NCBI GenBank assembly: GCA_015501075.1
Contig: JADNYJ010000010.1
Location: 472,671-536,670 of the forward strand
DNA from: Gymnopilus junonius
Lineage: Eukaryota; Basidiomycota; Agaricomycetes; Agaricales; Galerinaceae
Direction of reading: 5' to 3'
Length of the DNA: 64,000 bases
In this document: positions 57,356-64,000 of the stretch, in pieces
How the letters are laid out: each line of letters begins with the position of its first letter
How positions within the stretch are numbered: the stretch's first letter is position 1
Notes under the pieces: model-generated
The model's database searches: none
Told to the model about the DNA's origin: nothing
What the model saw: only the letters and a program-made list of their open reading frames with translations
Translations under genes and position numbers: made by a program

Positions 57356-57820
57356 TTAAAAAACACCTGTGTTTAACTTCAAATACTCCATCTTTGAGGA
57401 CGATCTCTGCTGACCAAAGTTGTTGCAAGAAGCAACACGGGTCACGGCAATTGTCCACCTGCCACTGGCAGTATTTCAACCTCTCTTCTTCCGATGAACC
57501 GTGCTACCCAATAGACAGAAGACAGAAGATCAAGAAGATCGGGTCGTCCATGATCTTCGAAGTTCATTGCGTGCGGAGTCAATGTTAAAATCGTAGTTCA
57601 ATGTTCAACTTCAAAGTTCAAGGGCATTATCAAAGAGACTATTCACGTGATGCAATTTATCACAACGCGACCTTGACGCGACCTGCCAATCACAAGTCAC
57701 CAGGGAAAGTCATAATGCCAGTCATGGTTGGTGATGCATGATGGGACAGTATTAGAGTGAAGGGGAATAAAGAAACAGAAAGCGGATTTAATATGGTGTA
57801 ATCGAGAGCAAGACATCGAA
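57356..57820. other. Intergenic, promoter side of the BNR_4 gene
   Basis: About 460 bp without a recognisable gene. Between the BNR_4 start and the HET gene's 3' end. Nothing specific seen. Confidence 0.4.
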
Positions 57821-59871
57821 CTAAATTAACGTTACATCCACATACTCGGATTTGTCAGTGTACCGCGGTGCATGGTTTCCCATGGCATGCTCTTCGAGCC
57901 ACACAGTACCAATCCGACAACAGCTAGTGCGCCCACTCACTGGCGTAACGAGAAGGCAGAGGTAGTAAATTTCGGTGGAGCTTTCCTCCTTGGGTGGAAC
58001 GTTTCGAGCCAACACTAGGGCATACATGTCAAGGCTTTCTAACTGTGGAGATGCCCAAGTGTCGGAGTCCCAAGTGAGGTCCACTGAAATTATCTTCTTG
58101 GTCGGATCCTCCCAAAGAGCCACTTTCCACCCTGACGAGGTGATCCAATCAGTTGGAGGACAAGCTTTGGTACATTCAGTGTTATATAGGCATCAGAAAT
58201 TCGGCCATAAGGATGGTTCTCCTCCTTGAGGGTGACTTTGTGGTCAACGTAAGTAGCGTACATTTTCTGACGAATAGATTCGGTCATCTGGATTACATAT
58301 AGTCCCCTTGATACTTGCCCAAGACCACGATGGCGCACGATATTTAACAGGCGGCCAGACGTCCTGCAGTGGAGGGCCACCATTGGCCGAAGACCAGAAT
58401 AAGAGCTGAAGCAACTCTGTCTTCCACAGGCCAGCAACATACGTGTCGTCTTTAAAGAGGGTCCCCAATTTCTCGGCCAGTCCAGAAATCGCGACGAATA
58501 TGTCATTATCGGGTTGTACATCTCGCGTTCACCATAATCTTGCACGAGGTTGTTCCACATTTCACGAAGATTTTGCTTCTCGGTAGTACTGAAGAATTCA
58601 AGTTTCTTTGTCTTGGGGTCGATGCTGGATCCACATCCGTGGACAAGAAGGCCATCCTCGCTTAAAAAGTGCTCATTGCACTCGTAGTACATCTGGTCCT
58701 TGGCATATATGAGAGTGCGGGTACTCAGAATCCGTTCCTGTAGCGTCCATGCTCGATCGACGATGGGATTGCCTGCAAGAATGTAGTAATCCGCCTGGGT
58801 GTTCTCTTTGTCGGGGTCTAACGTGGAAATGGTAAGAATGCCTTCTGATCCGCTTTCGGATATAAATGGAATACTGTAGTAGGCGGAGTGTCTCGTTTGT
58901 TGAATATACCCTTGTAGGAACTGTCTGATGCAGCTGCAGATATGGTGAGGTACGCGTTGCCGTAGTAGTTGAGCATTTTAGCGCTTTCATTCCCCCAGTC
59001 GGTGTCACTATCCTGCATGATGCAGAGGGCATCGACCCATATATAGCGAATCCCGAGGAGTCTCGTAAGATCGATCGCATCTACGATTGTACGAGGGATC
59101 TCGTCAGAGAATTTTATGGCAGATTTATATGTGGAGAGGTTGCTCCGGGTGAGCTTGTAGGAATGAGGTGGGATTCCCCATGAATAGCTGAGGCTGGTGT
59201 AGTAGCCTTTCATGGTGCCGTGGGTCTCTATAAGCTTGGCTTCACCGGGTGAGGTACCGACATCGATGACTCTGCTGGGTAATGGTGCGTTCAACCCTTC
59301 CGGGGGGCCGCACAATGTGTGATGTTGAGTACAATGCTGGACCCATTGCTTGACGATGTTGCTGGCGGTTTGATCAGAGGAATCTTTATGGATCGGATGG
59401 CCTCTAAAGATAGACGAAAGGGAGCCAGCCCCTATAGATAGATGTATTAGACTTGGAGTAATAAGCAGTTTGGCAAAGCATACCATTTCTGACGCCAGCA
59501 CCAAAAGCACCAACCCTTCGTATATTTCCTTTCTCCCCAAAAATCCAGACCAAGAATCCCTGCTGATTAGTCTCTCGCGCTGTGATAAAAAACCCATCAT
59601 CTCGCGAAGGCCAGGGCATTTTTGTGATAATCCTAGTGAACTCATCGTAGATCAAACGGCACAGATCACAAGTCTTGGCGGACTCTTTTAATTGGCTCTC
59701 GGAAGGGTAGTGGGGGTATCCAAAACCCTGAGGAGGTGGGTTGTTCTCATTACGGTATTCGATGAAAAGAAGGTCTCCGCCTTGGGTTTGAGGGCCATTG
59801 TCGAGATATGTTTTGGGCAAAGAGGGTGGTTTCTCGATGGGTATTAGACGGCAGAGATCGCAAAGTTTCAT
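57821..59871 (-). pseudogene. HET-domain (heterokaryon incompatibility) gene, frameshifted
   Basis: HET proteins take part in non-self recognition between fungal individuals. Start ATG 59871; the N-terminus has two CDLCRL motifs. After an intron near 59480-59430 the HET domain follows: YTSLSYSWG, IPRTIVDAIDLTRLLGIRYI, WVDALCIMQDS, DWGNESAKMLNYYGNAYLTI. Beyond it WTLQERILSTRTLIYAKDQM and the C-terminal region (KYRAPSWSWASIKG) continue to 57821. The frame changes by one base at about 58895, again at about 58505 and again near 58270, each time with clear homology resuming in the new frame. Either the gene is inactive or the sequence has indel errors. The HET core itself is intact. Confidence 0.82.
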
Positions 59872-60799
59872 CACGATAATGTTACGAGTGAGGATTTGAG
59901 TTAAGGGAGGCTGGATATGGTTGGCATTTAGCAGAGTCGAGATTTATATATCTTCATCCTGGATTTGAATCGTCACGAAAGGAGCGAAAGGCACCGTAAT
60001 AACGCAAGGGATAATGAAGACTGACAGCGGGGTTACAGGCCTTTGACAGATTCGTTGACATTACTTCAGGATGGGGCTTGTCGGTCGAAGGCACGCAGAG
60101 TAAGGGTAGAGAAACGTGTCCTCAAGGCTTCAAGGTCTAACCTTTGAATGGAAACTGGAGACCTCGAGAGCCGCCGCTGACTCTTGCGCTATGTCTGGGA
60201 ATAAGGCACATAAAGGCACATAATTCTAGGAACTGCAGAATCAGATCGGCAAATGAAGGAGTATGCGCAACAGGTGAACACGCTTCAACTGAACCCCAGG
60301 GATTCAAGAGTCGGTGCCATTTTTCATCCGATAGAACAGTCGGAATGGATGTGGGCCGAGTGATAATGGAGAGAGTTTAGAGTACATGATAGGCAGGGTG
60401 AAGATTCACTGAAGATTCAGAAATTTACGGCATCAGAAAGTGCAGCAGCGCACGTGAGCACACAACGCGTCGAGGAAACCCCTGTCACTCATAATCTCAA
60501 TCTGATTCGACACTTCAAGCCTCTGGACAATTCTAAGTGTACAGTGCGTGATTCTGCAAAGCTTTTCTGTTTCCCGTCTCTAAGTCTGTGAGGCATGGCT
60601 GTCATAACTGGGTATTTGCACCAGATATTGTGCACTCAAGCTTGCATTCAATCTACTTGTCCTACGAGTCCAGATAAGTAGTACTAATATTCCGGAAGGT
60701 ATCTACGAGGCTGACATTGACTAGGGCTAGTCGACTACCTTGATGGGGAAGTTTCGGGCACCATATTTCACTATTCAACAGTCATCGATGTTAACAGCT
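59872..60799. other. Intergenic, nothing recognised
   Basis: About 900 bp between the HET gene and the F-box region. A short open frame at 60144-60380 has no recognisable features. No repeats or RNA genes seen. Confidence 0.45.
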
Positions 60800-62711
60800 C
60801 TAAAAACGGGAGCACGTATATGAATCGTGCGTTGGAGGAAGGAAAAATGGCATAGTCGGTACCTCGCGAGTCCCTCTTACCCATGAATCTGGAGCATTCG
60901 ACCAATGGTAGTGACCACAATTGTCATGAGTATTGGAAGGATCCACGACATTGATGGAGATTTCTACAGTAGGAAATTCAGCATTCACAGCAGCTATCAT
61001 TCTTTTCCGGCGAATTTCGAGGGATTCTGCTTCAACCAGGACGAGGGTAAGATGTTCAATCCCCTGAACATGTCGAGCCAGGCAATAGTGGATTCGATCT
61101 GTTTAGAAAATTCTTTGCTACTCTCAACAGGGAACCGTGGCGAGGCAAGTGTAAGGCAAGAGACGCATTCGAAAGGCTTAGCAAAATGCTCGTGAAGTTC
61201 CTGAATTGCCGTCCAAGTGTCCGGCCGATACCCATGATTTATGAGGCAGACACTTATGCACGGTGTAATGTTCCTGCTAGAAAAGGCGGCGTCTAGAGTG
61301 GAGAAACTTCTTGCTAGGACCGTATACACTGGTCTAGTGCTATAGTCAATGATGCTATTGATAAATTGAAGGCTAGGTAAGCAGCCGAACGTTGGCAAAG
61401 ATAAGTAGCTTATCCTGTGGAGCCTGTGAAGGAAACAAGATGAGGAAGTTCGTTTCCGGTCACAGATGTATCCGAGGTCTCAAATAGTGAATCAGGAGAG
61501 GATGTCAGTGCAAACGTGACCCTCTTTAAAAGCGGAAAAAAAGGCAGCCTCTCGACAACAGATGCCAGGGGGTAGCTCCTGCGAAAGGCCAACCTAATCC
61601 CCTGTAATTTGGTAGGGAAGCTACAATGTGGGGTAGGAAATAATGCTGTGGCTTTCCTGAGTCATAAATTCTGGAACCGACAGGTCAACTCGGTTATCGG
61701 AGACGATTTCATCAATGCAAAACGTCCATGTTGAGAATAGTGGAACGAGTAATAAATCACAATTAATGTCAAGATTTGTCAGATTACTCTTCATTGGAAT
61801 GGAAGTAAGTTGAGGAACTGCATTCGGCGTGCGTACTTTTCAAGCCATCTCCTTGCAGATACTTGCTAGCAACAGACGGGAAAATGTGTTTCGCCAAAGA
61901 CCGTCCCAGATTCTTCACTTGATTGCCATTGATGAGTTTAAATTTATAAGGTGTATACCTGGAGTTCGTGTCCGAATGACAGTGCAGAATTTGAAAGCCG
62001 TACATGATTTTTGAATAGATGCCTTAACCATGTCCAGGACTGCATCTGTGAAGAGCTTGCGACGTCAGCCGAATGAGCCACGGCTGCCCATGATGCAATG
62101 GCGAGAGTCACGGAGCGGATAGAGGAAAGCCGAGAGATAAGTCGAACGACGCGATGGATATTGCGAGTAAAATCTGAAATTTGTGAAGCTGGGCTTTCAA
62201 GATCGTCCCAAAAGCGCCTGTCGGACAGAACACAAGAGAATTCGCCCAAGGTGGATAACGAAAAATTAAGGGCGAGGAGTGTCAATTCGTCATAATGGGC
62301 TCGCCGCCCGAGCTTAACGGCATATATTTTCTCGGGTTCTGGAAAGCCCGCTCTGTCCAAGACAATTGGCAATGCCATAAGATTGAGTCTGCGACATAGC
62401 TGAGCGACGTTTATGAGGTCTTTATACGCCAAATGGTCGAATATGCTGAACAGAAGTTCTGCAGGGAGGTGTCCAGTCAGCAAAGACACCCATGCTACTG
62501 GAAACGAGTAGCTGATTGTCTCACGCATGCCAGACAAGCCATCAAGATTGGGCAAAATACATGCAGAATGAGTATGAGCAGCTATAGGTGACGGGCGACC
62601 TTTGATAGACTGATGAGTAACATTATCAGAACACTTTAGGAGCGACGTCATTTGCAAGACGACAGTAAAACGCATACCTAACATAAAAATGCTAAAGACC
62701 GAAACCCTCAT
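60800..62711 (-). pseudogene. F-box protein gene, decayed copy
   Basis: The 5' part (62711-61944) is open and contains an F-box: HLPAELLFSIFDHLAYKDLI, then NVAQLCRRLNLMALP, followed by a helical region. F-box proteins bring substrates to SCF ubiquitin ligases. The 3' part (about 61790-60800) matches the gene fragment at the window edge (63021-64000). It carries stops and shifts: PLLKRVTFAL, then a break, LARSFSTLDAAFSSRNITPCIS, a break, VNAEFPTVEISINVVDP and a shared ending (RGTREVPTMPFFLPPT). The true start is uncertain; a Met at about 62535 just before the F-box is an alternative. The substrate-binding half is not translatable as one frame, so the copy looks dead. Confidence 0.7.
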
Positions 62712-63020
62712 CTGCTCTCATTTACTCCTGCTAGTGATCCTCTTCATGCTTCCGAAGGATTCAGTATTCAGTCGCCGGGTTATGTATCGTTTTCTCCTTT
62801 GGCCTCGTATGGTTCGTGTTATTGAACAACAGCGGCCCTTCGGGTGATGTGTGAGGAAAAGGTAATGGCGCTGCTTCCCTGGCCTCGTAATATTTGGTGA
62901 ATTCAATTAGTACATTGAGAGTCTTGCCATTTTTGATACGAACAGCCTGAACCTTATTCCACAGGCAGATAGAGGTTACATGCACCCCATATGAATATTT
63001 AGTGACTCCAATGCTAACAT

Positions 63021-64000
63021 CTAGAAATGGGAACACATATATGAACTGGGTGTTGGAGGAAGGAAAAATGGCATAGTCGGTATCTCGCTAGTTCCTCTTA
63101 CCCATGAATCTTGAACATTCGACCAATGGTAGTGACTTCTGTTATCGCGAGGATTGGCAAGATTCACGACATTGGTAAAAATTTCTATGGCAGGGAATTC
63201 AGCGTTCACTGCATCTATCATCATTTCGCGGCGTGTTTCTATGGACATGGAGTCGATCAGTGTGACGGTAAGATGTTTCAATCCCCTGAACATGTCAATC
63301 CAAGCAATGGCTGCATAAATTTGCTTGGAAAAATCTTCGCTGGTTTCGACAGCAAACCGTGGCAGGTCAAGCGTGAGGCGAGAGACATATTTGAAAGGCT
63401 GAGCGTAATGGTCGCGGACCGCCTCGATTGTTGTCCATGTGTCCGGCAGGTGCCCGTAATTTGTGAGGCAGACGCTAATGCATGGTGTTGCGCTACCTCT
63501 AGGAAAGGCGCCACCTAGATTGGAGAAACTTCTTGCGAGGAGCCCATATCCAGGTTCAGTATTGTAGTCAATGATAATATTGACGAATTGGAGGTTAGGA
63601 GACACGGCCGAGTTTCGAAAAAGATAGGCTGCTTGATCTGCAGACCCTGTGAACGAAACAAGAAGAGGCAGTTCAATTTCCGTCAGTGGTTTAGCCGGTG
63701 CTTCAGAGAATGAGCCTGTGAAGGACGGCAATGCAAACGTGACCCTTTGAAGAAGCGGAAAGAAAGGGAGCTTTTCCACAATAGCCAGAATGAGGCTCCG
63801 GTGGAAGGCCAACCTAATCCCTGTAATTTTGGTAGCGAAGCTGTAATGTTGGGTAGGATGTAGTGTTGTAACTCTTCCTCAGTCACAAAATCTGGAACTG
63901 ACAAGGTCAACTCGGTTATCGGAGACGATTTCATCAACGCAAATGTCCATGTTGAAAATGGTGGAACGAGTAGTAAATCACAATTAATGTCAAAATTTGT
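63021..64000 (-). pseudogene. F-box-type gene, 3' part at window edge
   Basis: Continues beyond the right end. The visible part matches the 3' half of the F-box copy at 60.8-61.8 kb: MKSSPITELTLSVPDF at the start, then PFFPLLQRVTFALPSFTGS, ARSFSNLGGAFPRGSATPCI, AIAWIDMFRGLKHLTVTLID and RGTSEIPTMPFFLPPT to the stop at 63021. Frames 63937-63810 and 63812-63021 are separated by a one-base shift in a G run at about 63820. Apart from that the 264 codons are open, so this copy is in better condition than its neighbour. The F-box itself would lie outside the window. Confidence 0.65.

Noticed and set aside
62761..63036. 91-codon minus-strand ORF after the F-box copy
   Set aside because: Overlaps the end of the preceding gene, shows no conserved match in the paralogous position and has no domain.
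1..64000. CRISPR array, bacterial operon, riboswitch or rRNA gene
   Set aside because: No regular short repeats with unique spacers, no such genes; the window is clearly fungal nuclear DNA.

Overview
The window is nuclear DNA of a mushroom-forming basidiomycete (Agaricomycetes). The genes are split by many 45-70 bp GT-AG introns. The protein families fit that group: a TET/JBP-type dioxygenase, a DUF6532 protein, a Plavaka transposase, an OrsD-RecQ helicase, a HET-domain gene and F-box genes. I saw no bacterial operons, CRISPR arrays, rRNA genes or convincing tRNA genes.

Two zones are visible. From 1 to about 46.1 kb lies a repeat-rich island. From the left it holds: a Gypsy gag relic; two intact neighbouring genes on the minus strand (TET/JBP dioxygenase, then DUF6532); a GC-rich zone with a 102-bp tandem repeat and captured fragments of two host genes (SPT6 and a HAM1-like gene) that still carry introns; a Plavaka (CACTA-related) transposon; an intact MYND zinc-finger gene; a long decayed OrsD-RecQ helicase gene; an unrecognised decayed gene; minisatellites; an unrecognised minus-strand gene; a second GC-rich zone; and a decayed hAT transposase. 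Inside the hAT sits a TIR element, and inside that a tRNA-derived SINE-like unit. The island ends with several small non-autonomous elements that have clear target-site duplications, including a Mutator-like element with 197-199 bp TIRs.

From about 46.3 to 64 kb lies a compact gene block: RecQ helicase (+), N-terminal amidase NTA1 (-), RidA/YjgF (+, frameshifted), MFS transporter (-), secreted BNR_4-type protein (-), HET-domain gene (-, frameshifted) and two tandem F-box-type copies (-, frameshifted).

The main biological theme is DNA modification. A complete 10-exon TET/JBP gene (833 codons in phase, all ligand residues present) shares the window with transposons whose in-frame stops are mostly TGA where homologous positions call for CGA (Arg). 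That pattern is expected from deamination of methylated CpG. The dioxygenase could act on the same modification, but the sequence does not prove a link.

The RecQ, NTA1, MFS, DUF6532 and TET/JBP models were built exon by exon and keep phase. Several other genes carry single-base frameshifts, which could be real decay or assembly error.
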